From an uncultured Bifidobacterium sp. (GTDB lineage: Bacteria; Actinomycetota; Actinomycetes; Actinomycetales; Bifidobacteriaceae), in the NCBI RefSeq assembly GCF_959020145.1, contig NZ_CAUEQY010000012.1, positions 1 to 37,259 of the forward strand: a stretch of DNA of 37,259 nt, given 5' to 3'. Made by a program: the position numbers and the translations under genes. Below the pieces are notes generated by a model. The model worked only from the letters and a program-made list of their open reading frames with translations, was not told the origin of the DNA and searched no databases. This document shows positions 25,702 to 34,312 of the stretch, piece by piece (within the stretch, counting starts at the first letter, position 1; every line of letters begins with the position of its first letter).

Positions 25702-26000
25702 CTTTGTCTTATGCTCCATAAGTTGGTCCGTTGAACGCACGCGCGCCCAATACCGTCTGCCAATACTGTCTGTACTGTCTGTCTTCGCAATATCGCGCCG
25801 GTTCGCACTTCTGTTCGCCCGCGATACCACGCATTCGCAATATCGCAGTTCAGTATACAAACCGCACCCCACAGCCCACACACGACGAATCATAATTACA
25901 CACGCCCGTCACTCATGTCCTATTTTCATGAATCATAGAATACGGAATCAAACGTTGGAATGATGCGATTGCAACCTGAAAAACCGAGCTTAATCGCTTT

Positions 26001-26033
26001 GTCTAATCACGATTAGACTAATCACGATTAGAC
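26001..26033. repeat. Tandem 15-bp palindrome, candidate double operator
   Basis: CTAATCACGATTAGA occurs twice head to tail without change, at 26003-26017 and 26018-26032. Each copy is a palindrome (CTAATC-AC-GATTAG); the first extends to 8-bp arms (GTCTAATC-AC-GATTAGAC). The pair lies 300 bp upstream of ddl and 155 bp past the gpsA stop. It resembles adjoining dimer sites of a repressor or response regulator. No regulator gene is next to it. Confidence 0.75.
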
Positions 26034-26134
26034 TATTTTTATACAGATTTACTATTATTGCCGAAATATATGGCGATTGACGATTGACACATTCCGATTG
26101 ACGTTTTACGCAATCGCATGCCTCGAAAAATAAA

Positions 26135-26160
26135 AAGACCGCACCTGAAAGTGCGGTCTT
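26135..26160 (-). terminator. Intrinsic terminator after gpsA
   Basis: AAGACCGCAC (26135-26144) pairs with GTGCGGTCTT (26151-26160) around a 6-nt loop. On the minus strand TTTTTATTTTT follows. It lies 27 bp past the gpsA stop. Confidence 0.92.
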
Positions 26161-26187
26161 ATCTGCAATCGCGATGTTACGGAAAGC

Positions 26188-27186
26188 TTATTCTTCGCTG
26201 ATGCCTTCGCCGAAAAGTTCGGACAGCATCTGCGCGCAGGAGATGCCATCGGAAAGCACGTGGCTCATGGCCGTGGCGAGCGGCGTGGGCACGCCATACT
26301 GCTTGCCGAGCGCCACCACCGCATCGGTGGTCGGCACGCCTTCGGCCACGCCGTTACTCACCTTGGTGGCTTCCTCAACGCTCAATCCCTTGCCCAAGTT
26401 GGATCCGAACGTGTAGTTGCGGCTCAACGGGGATCCGCAGGTGGCGATCAGGTCGCCCACGCCAGCCAAACCGGCGAACGTCTTCGGATCGGCGCCTGCC
26501 GCCTCGCCCAGGGCGGTCAGTTCGGCCAGGCCACGGGTTTCGATCATGGCGGCGGTATTTTCGCCGTAGCCGGCGCCGCGGGCCATGCCCACGGCCAGCG
26601 CGACCACATTCTTCAGCGATCCACACATTTCCAAGCCGATCACGTCGCGGGTTACGAACGCACGGAAATAGTCGGTGGTGCAAGCGGCTGCGATCTTGCG
26701 CGCATTGTCGAGATTTTCGCAGGCGACCACGGTTGCGGCCGGCTCGCGGTCGGCGATCTGCTTGCTCAGGTTCGGTCCGGAAATCGCGGCGAAGCGGTCG
26801 GCCGGCAGGTCGAGCGTTTCCATAACGACTTCATCCATGCGCTTGCCGGTGGTGCGTTCGATGCCTTTCATCAGCGAGGCGACGAGTGCGGTTTCGGGAA
26901 TCAGGTCCTTGAATTCGACGAGCGCGACGCGGGCGAACTGTGCGGCGATGGCCACGATCACAATGTCGGCGTTGGCTACGGCTTCGGCACGGTCGCCGGT
27001 GGCGGTCATGTTGCTTGGCAGCACTTTCACGCTGGGCAGGCGAACACCGTTGTGATGGTGGTCGCGAATGCCTTCCACAATCTCCGGTTCGATGGCCCAC
27101 ATAGTCACATTGTTGCCTGCATCGGCAAGCACCTGACCGAAAGCGGTTCCCCAAGCTCCTGCGCCCAGTACCGTCACGTTCGTCAT
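26188..27186 (-). CDS. gpsA: Glycerol-3-phosphate dehydrogenase [NAD(P)+]
   Basis: Reduces dihydroxyacetone phosphate to sn-glycerol 3-phosphate for phospholipid synthesis. The 332-residue protein opens with the dinucleotide motif VTVLGAGAWGTAFGQ and has LMKGIERTTGKRMDEV, ISGPNLSKQIADREPAATVVA, MCGSLKNVVALAVGMARGAGYGENTAAMIETRG and LAGVGDLIATCGSPLSRNYTFG, all diagnostic. ATG 27186 has AAGGAG 6 bases upstream. It lies directly downstream of plsC (204-bp gap), whose enzyme acts later in the same pathway. Confidence 0.97.
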   Translation of the reverse strand: MTNVTVLGAGAWGTAFGQVLADAGNNVTMWAIEPEIVEGIRDHHHNGVRLPSVKVLPSNMTATGDRAEAVANADIVIVAIAAQFARVALVEFKDLIPETALVASLMKGIERTTGKRMDEVVMETLDLPADRFAAISGPNLSKQIADREPAATVVACENLDNARKIAAACTTDYFRAFVTRDVIGLEMCGSLKNVVALAVGMARGAGYGENTAAMIETRGLAELTALGEAAGADPKTFAGLAGVGDLIATCGSPLSRNYTFGSNLGKGLSVEEATKVSNGVAEGVPTTDAVVALGKQYGVPTPLATAMSHVLSDGISCAQMLSELFGEGISEE

Positions 27187-27390
27187 ATTTGCTCCTTGCA
27201 TTACTCCGGGCATCATTCATAACCCGGAGTCTTGGCTCAAAAATTGCTTTTCCTATGCTACCGCCGGCTACGCACACCGCGATATATGCCGCAATACGCG
27301 CCATACGTATGCGCAATCGGCTGGCAGTATTTCGATTACCGCATTTCAGCAATCGCGTGTGCGGTCTTTTTCGATTCGGCCTTCTTCGAT

Positions 27391-28281
27391 TCAGTCCTTC
27401 ACTCGGCTCATCGTACGATAATCCCAATATCCATCGGGGGCTTGTTCGCCGCGGATTTCGGCCATGACTTCGGTCATACGCACGCGGATGCGTCGGGTAA
27501 GTTCGTTGGCGAGATCCTCCGGCACTTCCTCACCCCAGGAATCGCAATCGGCGAGCAGATCCGCATAATCAAGCGCCTCGTCGTAGCACATGACCACGTT
27601 TTTACGCGGCCACGGCCACCAATGGTTGATGCTTGCCGCGCCCCACGTTACCGCGCAATACAGCGGAATCTGGTAGCCGAGTCGGCGCGAAGCCTCAAGC
27701 GCGATCATGCCCACGCCGTTTTTCATGCTCATCGGCCATTTCTGCGGGTCGCGCGTTACCGTGCCTTCCGGCCATACGGTTAGGGGTCGGCCGGAGGTAA
27801 GGATTTCCACGGAGGTTTCCTCGATGGCTTTCGCCTTGCCCGAACGGCGTTGCACGGGCTGCATGCCTACCAGTTGGAACCATTTGCCGATCAGCGGCCA
27901 CGAGGCCATTTCGGCTTTGGCCATGTAGCGCGGACGGCGGCCTTGATGGAACATGGAGATCATGGGCACGAACACGTCAAACATGGTGACGTGCGTGGCC
28001 GCGGTGATGAACGGACCGGTTTCCGGCACGTGTTCGATGCCCCACGCCTTGAGTTTGGTGCGGTTGCGGAATACGATGTCGCATCCGGTGAGCAGACGAT
28101 GGGTCGCTTTCGGATTCTGCGCCGCGATTTCGGCTTCATTGGCTTTGCGCGGCCCGCATGGAAAGTCGTGGGTTGGGTCAACGAGATGGTGACGCTGTGC
28201 GAGCTTTGCGACTTGTTCGTCGCTTAACGGTTTGACCGCGGAACGCGGCGAGGGTTTTCCTTTGGATGCCATGCGTTCCAT
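27391..28281 (-). CDS. 1-acyl-sn-glycerol-3-phosphate acyltransferase (PlsC family)
   Basis: Likely adds the second acyl chain to lysophosphatidic acid at the membrane. The H(X)4D motif is ATHVTMFD and the later acyltransferase blocks are MQPVQRRSGKAKAIEETSVEIL and LTVWPEGTVTRDPQKWPMSMKNGVGMIALEA (the EGT motif). It is about 296 residues, longer than a minimal PlsC, with an N-terminal extension of about 90 residues rich in charged residues. The start is uncertain: ATG 28281 has GGTGG nearby, and 28296 and 28272 are alternatives. The neighbour gpsA supplies glycerol 3-phosphate, which supports the phospholipid role. Confidence 0.88.
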   Translation of the reverse strand: MERMASKGKPSPRSAVKPLSDEQVAKLAQRHHLVDPTHDFPCGPRKANEAEIAAQNPKATHRLLTGCDIVFRNRTKLKAWGIEHVPETGPFITAATHVTMFDVFVPMISMFHQGRRPRYMAKAEMASWPLIGKWFQLVGMQPVQRRSGKAKAIEETSVEILTSGRPLTVWPEGTVTRDPQKWPMSMKNGVGMIALEASRRLGYQIPLYCAVTWGAASINHWWPWPRKNVVMCYDEALDYADLLADCDSWGEEVPEDLANELTRRIRVRMTEVMAEIRGEQAPDGYWDYRTMSRVKD

Positions 28282-28769
28282 TCTGCCACCACCCATTCCG
28301 CTTGGTTGGAACGATTGCGCTCATGCACGACGCACACACGAAATACAAAAACACGGAATATACGAAAAAGGCGGAACTGGTGGATAGGCTGGAGGACGAT
28401 TGACGACGAAGATGTTGCGACCATCCCTAGAATCCGTCTGGACATGCAGTAAACACAATAACGATGAGGGAAACCCTTATATCTTCGGCTGTTCACCTCG
28501 TTGCAAACGCCATTCGATATCGACAATCATAATGCCATTCCGAAAGAATCTCTGCCGAAAATCGACATTATTTTCAAAAACAATAAAACTTTTGCATCAC
28601 TATTATGCGCCATAACCCCCTAAATTAAGTTCAATAATTTATACACTGAATTACTAAGTTTTTGAGAACGAGCAACGGCAATGTGTAAGCAAAAAGCCGG
28701 TGCCCACTGTTGTGAACACCGGCCTTACCAAGCCAATCAAGCTATATCAGCGATAAATCAAGCAACAAA
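28282..28769. other. 488-bp gap between plsC and murA
   Basis: No gene is supported; short open frames here lack ribosome sites. It contains a markedly AT-rich block (about 28500-28680) next to ordinary GC sequence, and the murA terminator at its right end. The plsC promoter is expected here. The AT-rich block could be a promoter region or a remnant of foreign DNA. Confidence 0.45.
28694..28726 (-). terminator. Intrinsic terminator after murA
   Basis: AAGCCGGTG (28694-28702) pairs with CACCGGC-CTT (28717-28726), with inner CAC/GTG pairing. TTTTTGC follows on the minus strand, 44 bp past the murA stop. Confidence 0.88.
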
Positions 28770-30095
28770 TCAGTCGAAATCTGCGCCGAGGGCTTCGAGC
28801 TTGCCACGGAAATCGGCATAACCGCGGTCAATCAGCGAAATGCCCTGCACATTGGACGGGCCCTTTGCCGCCAACGCGGCAATCAGATGGCTGAAGCCGC
28901 CACGCAGATCCGGCACGTCAATATCGCGGCCGGTCAGCGGGGTCGGTCCGAAAATAACCGCGGAATGCTTGTAATTGCGCTGCTGGAAACGGCATGGCAG
29001 CGATCCGAGGCATTCGCGATACAGCTGAATCGTGGCACCCATCTGCACCAGTGGCTTCGTGAAACCGAAACGATTCTCATACACCGTTTCGTGCACGATC
29101 GACAGGCCCTTCGCCTGCGTCAACGCCACCACCAGCGGCTGCTGCCAGTCGGTCATGAAGCCCGGATGCACGTCGGTTTCGATCGCGACCGGCTTCAAAT
29201 CGCCGCCCGGATGCCAGAAACGAATGCCGTTATCGGTGATGTCGAACTCACCACCAATCTTGCGGAACACGTTCAGGAACGTCATCATTTCAGGCTGCGT
29301 AGCACCCTTGACGAAAATGTCGCCATGCGTGGCCAATGCCGCGGAAGCCCAGGAAGCGGCCTCGATGCGGTCGGTCAGCGAAGTGTGCGTATAGCCCTTC
29401 AGCTCCTTCACACCCTCGATGCGGAACGTACGGTCCACATCCACGGAAATGATCGCGCCCATCTTCTGCAGCACGCACACCAAATCCATGATTTCAGGTT
29501 CGGTGGCAGCGCCGGAAAGCTCCGTCTTGCCCTCAGCAAGCACGGCGGCAAGCAACGTCTGCTCGGTAGCGCCCACCGACGGGTACGGCAGGTGAATCTT
29601 CGCGCCATGCAAACCGTTCGGAGCGGTGATATGAATGCCGTCCTTATGTTCCTTATCGACGTTGGCACCCAACTTGCGCAACGTTTCCAGGTGGAAATCA
29701 ATCGGACGACCGCCAATATTGCATCCGCCGAGAGCCGGAATGAACGCCTCACCCAAACGGTGCAGCAGCGGGCCGGAGAACAGAATCGGAATACGCGACG
29801 AACCAGACAGCGTATCCACGTCGGCCACATCGGCAAGCTGCACATTCGTGGCGTCGATCGTGACCACGCCGTGATCGCCATCCACCGTAACGTCCACGCC
29901 ATGCAGACGCAGCAAGTCGGAGACCACATGCACGTCGCGAATCTCCGGAACATTCTTCAACACGGACGTACCCGGGGCGAGCAGCGCCGCCACCATGGCC
30001 TTGCTCACGAAGTTCTTCGCGCCACGCACCTTGATGGTGCCGTTCAGCGGCTTGCCACCTTCGACGTGCAGAATGTCGTTGTTGTTGTCAGACAC
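28770..30095 (-). CDS. murA: UDP-N-acetylglucosamine 1-carboxyvinyltransferase
   Basis: First committed step of peptidoglycan synthesis: transfers enolpyruvate from phosphoenolpyruvate to UDP-GlcNAc. The 441-residue protein has GAKNFVSKAMVAALLAPG near the start, SGSSRIPILFSGPLLHRLGEA, and the active-site loop ALGGCNIGGRPIDFH with the catalytic Cys at about residue 125. This Cys is the target of fosfomycin; some actinobacteria have Asp here, but not this one. I set the start at GTG 30095, six bases after AGAGG; a TTG at 30101 would touch the ribosome site. It is followed by its own terminator, and array B lies upstream. Confidence 0.96.
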   Translation of the reverse strand: MSDNNNDILHVEGGKPLNGTIKVRGAKNFVSKAMVAALLAPGTSVLKNVPEIRDVHVVSDLLRLHGVDVTVDGDHGVVTIDATNVQLADVADVDTLSGSSRIPILFSGPLLHRLGEAFIPALGGCNIGGRPIDFHLETLRKLGANVDKEHKDGIHITAPNGLHGAKIHLPYPSVGATEQTLLAAVLAEGKTELSGAATEPEIMDLVCVLQKMGAIISVDVDRTFRIEGVKELKGYTHTSLTDRIEAASWASAALATHGDIFVKGATQPEMMTFLNVFRKIGGEFDITDNGIRFWHPGGDLKPVAIETDVHPGFMTDWQQPLVVALTQAKGLSIVHETVYENRFGFTKPLVQMGATIQLYRECLGSLPCRFQQRNYKHSAVIFGPTPLTGRDIDVPDLRGGFSHLIAALAAKGPSNVQGISLIDRGYADFRGKLEALGADFD

Positions 30096-30235
30096 GCTCA
30101 ACCTCTTTCGCTTCCCTTATACGGTTCAAGCTTGAAACACACTAACCCTCAGTTTGCCATAAGGCATGTAGTGGGCTCGTGAAATGCCGCGTTCAGCGCA
30201 GTGTCTCCCAATTTCGTTCGACTTTCGACCAAAAT

Positions 30236-30464
30236 TCCCAGCCACTGGAACAATCCACCCGCCAAACCGCATCCCAGCGGGCAAAAACTTCCAGTCGGTG
30301 GAAGAATCCTCCCGGTACAAGCCCCTCCACCGTCCAAAAACCTCCAGTCACTGGAAGAATCATCCCACCAAACTGCATCTCAGCGGGCAAAACCCTCCAG
30401 TCACTGGAAGAATCAGGACGGACAGCTACCCCCGTGCTGCACTAATCCTTCCAGCGAATGGGAA
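30236..30464. repeat. Array B: five palindromes at a 53-bp period
   Basis: Palindromes of the CTCCA/TTCCA-N5-TGGAA type are centred at 30243, 30296, 30349, 30402 and about 30456, so four steps are 53, 53, 53 and 54 bp. The middle copies have the GTCAC or GTCGG centre. CAGCGGGCAAAA lies before two copies, as in array A. In the sense of the flanking genes (minus strand), most units end in TTTTTG or TTTTG. The array starts about 55 bp after the pyrD stop and ends 140 bp before murA. Confidence 0.92.
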
Positions 30465-30517
30465 AAATGGACGGTGAAACGCAACAGAGCGCAAATCAGG
30501 CGCAATTGAACCTGTGA

Positions 30518-31696
30518 CTACAGTGCGGCTTTAATGTCTTGCGCCAAACGGGCGTTCCACATGGCACCCGTAGCGCTCATCACCGCGTTTGCACCAGCCT
30601 CGCGGTACGCCTTGTAATCTTCCGGACGAATCACACCGCCCACGCCAACGATCGCAAAATCAAGACCCAGCTTCTCGCGAATCGCATTCAGGCGGCCAAC
30701 CATATCGAGACCTGCACCACGAATCGCATTGCCACATACGCCCGAACGGTCACGCCCCGCGCCTGGCAATGCCTGATTGCCGTTCGCATCCACCAGCTTC
30801 GCGGAGATTGTGTTAATGGTGGAGAAACCCTGCACCGCGCCATGGCCGGCGGTTTCCTTCACCATGATTTCCAGATCAGCATCATTCGGAATGTATGCGA
30901 GCTTCACGATCAGCGGACGATCGCCGATTTCGTTCTTCACCGCTTCCGTAATCTCGCCGACCAAATGCGGATCGTGGCACAACAGACGATTATGTCCCTC
31001 ATTCGGGCAGCTGGTGTTCATTTCCATCAGGCCAGCGCCAGTTTCGGCAACCAAATGCGCGGTGGTGACATGATCGGCGATATACGCTTCACGATCCATG
31101 CCCTCCACGCGGGAGCCTTGGAAGCTCGGCACCAGCAGCTGGCCGTCACCGGCTGCGGCGATTGCCTTCTGCATGTCCGGCTGCCATTCGTCGGGATCAC
31201 GGGAGGGAACGCCGAAACTGTTGGAAATCGAAATCGGAAGCTCATAACGGGTATCGGCAAGCACACCCTCGTCAAGTTCGGCACTGCCCGGAACCAGCGA
31301 ACCATCGGCATTCCGCGGATGCACGGCCAGCACGTTCGGGAACGCATTGCAGCCCCATGCGCGGGAACGAACCGTCTTGTATACCGCCAGATCGAAGCCC
31401 ATACGGAAAGCGGCCGTGGTGAAACGCTCATTCAGCAGCGGACCAGCTGGAATACCGAACGGCAGATTCACACGAAAACCAAGGAATTCCTGCGCTTGAG
31501 CGGCCTGAATGGTCTGAACGCCCTGAACCTCACTGGAGGAATCGGACGCAACCTCAGCAACAACAGACGTGACCGATCCCGCAGAATCGGACGCATCAGC
31601 CCGCAACACTTCGGCAAACGCGCCGAACGGCCCTTGCAAATAGTTGTCTTCATACGTGCGATTGACATCATAAAACGGCGCAAAACCCTGGCTCAT
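30518..31696 (-). CDS. pyrD: Dihydroorotate dehydrogenase family protein, class 1-like
   Basis: Likely oxidises dihydroorotate to orotate in pyrimidine synthesis. The TIM-barrel flavin enzyme has FRVNLPFGIPAGPLLN, YKTVRSR, ISNSFGVPSRDP, the NTSCPNEGHN loop with the class 1 catalytic Cys, and the phosphate-site blocks INTISAK and VGVGGVIRPEDY. It has 392 residues against about 310 in compact class 1 enzymes. Some extra length is a Ser/Asp/Val-rich stretch at residues 32-62 that partly derives from the intergenic repeat families (see Part 2). GGAGAG precedes ATG 31696. No pyrK partner is adjacent, so the electron acceptor is uncertain and a related role is possible. Confidence 0.82.
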   Translation of the reverse strand: MSQGFAPFYDVNRTYEDNYLQGPFGAFAEVLRADASDSAGSVTSVVAEVASDSSSEVQGVQTIQAAQAQEFLGFRVNLPFGIPAGPLLNERFTTAAFRMGFDLAVYKTVRSRAWGCNAFPNVLAVHPRNADGSLVPGSAELDEGVLADTRYELPISISNSFGVPSRDPDEWQPDMQKAIAAAGDGQLLVPSFQGSRVEGMDREAYIADHVTTAHLVAETGAGLMEMNTSCPNEGHNRLLCHDPHLVGEITEAVKNEIGDRPLIVKLAYIPNDADLEIMVKETAGHGAVQGFSTINTISAKLVDANGNQALPGAGRDRSGVCGNAIRGAGLDMVGRLNAIREKLGLDFAIVGVGGVIRPEDYKAYREAGANAVMSATGAMWNARLAQDIKAAL

Positions 31697-31806
31697 TTTT
31701 CTCTCCGAAAGCTACGAAAGCACGAAACAATAAGCCCACCATAGCGCGTCTCATATGCAAAACCCGCGCAAATCTCACATAATCAGCAATCCCAACGTCC
31801 CAATCC

Positions 31807-32095
31807 TTCCAGTCACTGGAGGAATCCGGACAATATGAGTCCCCTAATCGTCCCAAAACCTCCACCCAGTGGAGGAATCACCCCGCTACGGACCGTCTCA
31901 AAGTCCAAAAACATCCACCTACTGGAAGAATCCTCCCGCTCACGCATCACATAACATCCCAATCCTTCCAGTCACTGGAAGAATCCTCCCGCGAACAATC
32001 ATCCCGACGTCCCAATTCTTCCACCCACTGGAAGAATCCTCCCGCAAACAGCCCGCGCAACAACGCAAGCGGGGTGTTCCTTCCACCCACTGGAG
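31807..32095. repeat. Array C: six palindromes, five at an exact 53-bp period
   Basis: Copies of the TTCCA-N5-TGGAA/G palindrome are centred at 31814, 31867, 31920, 31973 and 32026, each 53 bp apart. A sixth at 32088 is 62 bp from the fifth because of about nine extra bases. Intervening sequence favours GAATCCTCCCGC after and CGTCCCAA before a copy, unlike arrays A and B. It starts about 44 bp after the leuD stop (minus strand) and ends 110 bp before pyrD. Confidence 0.93.
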
Positions 32096-32138
32096 GAATC
32101 ACCCCGCAAACAGCCCGCGCACCTAGCCAGACGCCAAC

Positions 32139-32828
32139 TCAGATGATGCCGCGATCGGCAAGCGGGCCCTGCCAATCCGGGTATTCGCCTTCGCGCGCGG
32201 ACGCGATCAACTGCTCCGGCTCACGCTTCGCCGGCAGCGTCTTCGGCTTGAACGGGAACTTTTCGGCACGCATCTTCTCGTATGTCACAATATCGTCTTC
32301 ATACTGCAACGTCAGATCGATATCGTCATAGCCGTTCATCAGGCGCCAACGGGTATAGTCGTTCACTTCGAACGGCAGCGTCACGTCGCCGCACGTCACC
32401 GTGCGATCCTCCAGGCTCACCGTCATATCACGGCCCGGCTCCTCGTCAAGCAGCTTCCACAGCAACTCAACGGATTCCTGCGGCATAATCGCAGCCAGCA
32501 CGCCGTTCTTCGCGGTGTTGCCGTAGAAAATGTCGGCGAAACGAGATGAAATCACCACGCGGAAGCCGTAATCATGCAATGCCCACACGGCATGTTCACG
32601 AGAAGATCCGATACCGAAATCCGGTCCGGCAACGAGAATCTTGCCCCGCTTGTATTCCGGCTGGTTGAGCACGAATTCCGGATCGCGACGCCACGCATAG
32701 AACAGCGCGTCGTCGAAACCGGACTTCTGCACGCGCTTCAAGAACACGGCTGGAATAATCTGGTCAGTATCGACATTGGAACGGCGAAGCGGCACGGCCA
32801 CGCCGGTAAGAGTAGTCAGTTTTTCCAT
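32139..32828 (-). CDS. leuD: 3-isopropylmalate dehydratase small subunit
   Basis: With LeuC, isomerises 2-isopropylmalate to 3-isopropylmalate in leucine synthesis. 229 residues: MEKLTTLTGVAVPLRRSNVDTDQIIPAVFLKRV, then FGIGSSREHAVWALHDYGFRVVISSRFADIFYGNTAKNGVL, the family's substrate-selecting and swivel-domain blocks. The C-terminal extension after residue about 200 (KREPEQLIASAREGEYPDWQGPLADRG) is longer than in E. coli. The start is ATG 32828; the frame extends upstream to 32876 without a ribosome site. It follows leuC by 80 bp on the same strand. Confidence 0.97.
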   Translation of the reverse strand: MEKLTTLTGVAVPLRRSNVDTDQIIPAVFLKRVQKSGFDDALFYAWRRDPEFVLNQPEYKRGKILVAGPDFGIGSSREHAVWALHDYGFRVVISSRFADIFYGNTAKNGVLAAIMPQESVELLWKLLDEEPGRDMTVSLEDRTVTCGDVTLPFEVNDYTRWRLMNGYDDIDLTLQYEDDIVTYEKMRAEKFPFKPKTLPAKREPEQLIASAREGEYPDWQGPLADRGII

Positions 32829-32908
32829 TTCACTATTTCTTTCGATGTAACGATTCACAGAATGCCGGAAATCCAAGATTTCTCAGGTTTTCAAGCATTC
32901 TCAACGAT

Positions 32909-34312
32909 TCACAGATCAGCCGGAGACGAGATGGTACCGCGGATGGCCGTTGCGGCGGCGACCGCCGGCGACGCCAGATGCGTACGCGACCCCTTGCCCT
33001 GTCGACCTTCGAAATTGCGGTTCGAAGTGGAGATGGAACGTTCGCGGGCCACCATCTTGTCGGGGTTCATGCCCAGGCACATGGAGCAGCCTGCGTTACG
33101 CCATTCGGCACCGAAGTCCTTGAAGATCTTGTCAAGTCCTTCCTTTTCCGCCTGCAAACGCACGCGAGAGGAGGCCGGCACCACGAGCACGCGGTGAATG
33201 TTTTCGGCCTTGTGATGCCCCTTCATAATGGAAGCGGCCACACGCAGATCCTCGAGACGTCCGTTGGTGCAGGAGCCGATGAACACGGTATCCACGGCAA
33301 TGTCTTTGATGCGCATGCCCGGCGTCAAGCCCATGTAGGCAATGGCACGCTCGGCCGCGGTGCGCTCGGTTTCATCGTTGAACGAAGCCGGATCCGGCAC
33401 CACGCCGGAAATCTTGATGCCCTGACCCGGGTTGGTGCCCCACGTCACATACGGCTCGAGATCTTCGGCCTTGATGGTCACTTCCTTGTCGAATACGGCG
33501 TCGTCATCGGTTTTCAGCGTCTTCCAGTATTCGATGGCCTTGTCCCACATTTCACCTTCCGGCGCGTGCGGGCGTCCCTTCAGATATTCGAACGTCACTT
33601 CGTCCGGCGCGATCATGCCGGCGCGAGCGCCCGCTTCGATCGACATGTTGCAGATGGTCATGCGTGCGTCCATCGACAGTTTCTTGATGGCCTCACCACG
33701 ATATTCAATGACGTGCCCTTGGCCGCCACCGGTGCCGATCTTCGCGATAATCGCAAGAATAATGTCTTTTGCGGTGACGCCCTTCGGCAGTTCACCTTCG
33801 ATATTCACGGCCATGGTCTTGAACGGCTTCAGGCTCAGGGTCTGCGTTGCCATAACATGTTCGACTTCGGAGGTGCCGATGCCGATGGCCATGGCACCGA
33901 ACGCGCCGTGCGTGGAGGTGTGCGAGTCACCGCACACGATCGTCATGCCCGGCTGCGTCAGGCCCAGCACCGGCGCGAACGCGTGCACCACGCCCTGATC
34001 GGCGTCTCCCAGCGGGCACAGACGTACGCCGAAATCCTTGCAGTTCTTTTCGAGCGTGCTTAGCTGCAGCGCGGAGATCTTATCCGGATTCGGGCGGTCG
34101 ATGTCGGCAGTCGGCGTGTTGTGATCTTCCGTTGCGATCAGCTGGTCAAGGTGACGTGGCTTGCGTCCGGCCAGTCGCAAGCCTTCGAATGCCTGCGGAC
34201 TGGTAACTTCGTGCATGAGCATCAGATCAATGTACAGCAAGTCGGGAGCCCCATCACTACCCTTGCGTACCAAATGATCGGCCCAGACCTTCTCGGCCAA
34301 TGTCGTTCCCAT
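32909..34312 (-). CDS. leuC: 3-isopropylmalate dehydratase large subunit
   Basis: Aconitase-superfamily enzyme holding the [4Fe-4S] cluster. 467 residues. Cluster ligands are visible in FIGSCTNGR and CSMCLGMNPD; the substrate blocks ATEDHNTPT, CGDSHTSTHGAFGAMAIGIGTSEVEHVMATQTL and ITIKAEDLEPYVTWGTNPGQ are intact. GGAGG lies before ATG 34312, which decides against the longer frame to 34453. It is divergent from an IclR regulator. In Corynebacterium glutamicum the IclR-type LtbR represses leuCD from the same position, so the same control is likely. Confidence 0.97.
   Translation of the reverse strand: MGTTLAEKVWADHLVRKGSDGAPDLLYIDLMLMHEVTSPQAFEGLRLAGRKPRHLDQLIATEDHNTPTADIDRPNPDKISALQLSTLEKNCKDFGVRLCPLGDADQGVVHAFAPVLGLTQPGMTIVCGDSHTSTHGAFGAMAIGIGTSEVEHVMATQTLSLKPFKTMAVNIEGELPKGVTAKDIILAIIAKIGTGGGQGHVIEYRGEAIKKLSMDARMTICNMSIEAGARAGMIAPDEVTFEYLKGRPHAPEGEMWDKAIEYWKTLKTDDDAVFDKEVTIKAEDLEPYVTWGTNPGQGIKISGVVPDPASFNDETERTAAERAIAYMGLTPGMRIKDIAVDTVFIGSCTNGRLEDLRVAASIMKGHHKAENIHRVLVVPASSRVRLQAEKEGLDKIFKDFGAEWRNAGCSMCLGMNPDKMVARERSISTSNRNFEGRQGKGSRTHLASPAVAAATAIRGTISSPADL

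Larger units (their letters stand above)
25702..26187. other. 486-bp gap between ddl and gpsA
   Basis: No gene is supported. From right to left on the minus strand it holds the gpsA terminator (26135-26160), a TTGAC-rich stretch (26077-26106), an AT-rich stretch, the tandem palindrome at 26001-26033 and then about 300 bp up to ddl. The ddl promoter must be here but no clear -35/-10 pair stands out. Confidence 0.5.
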
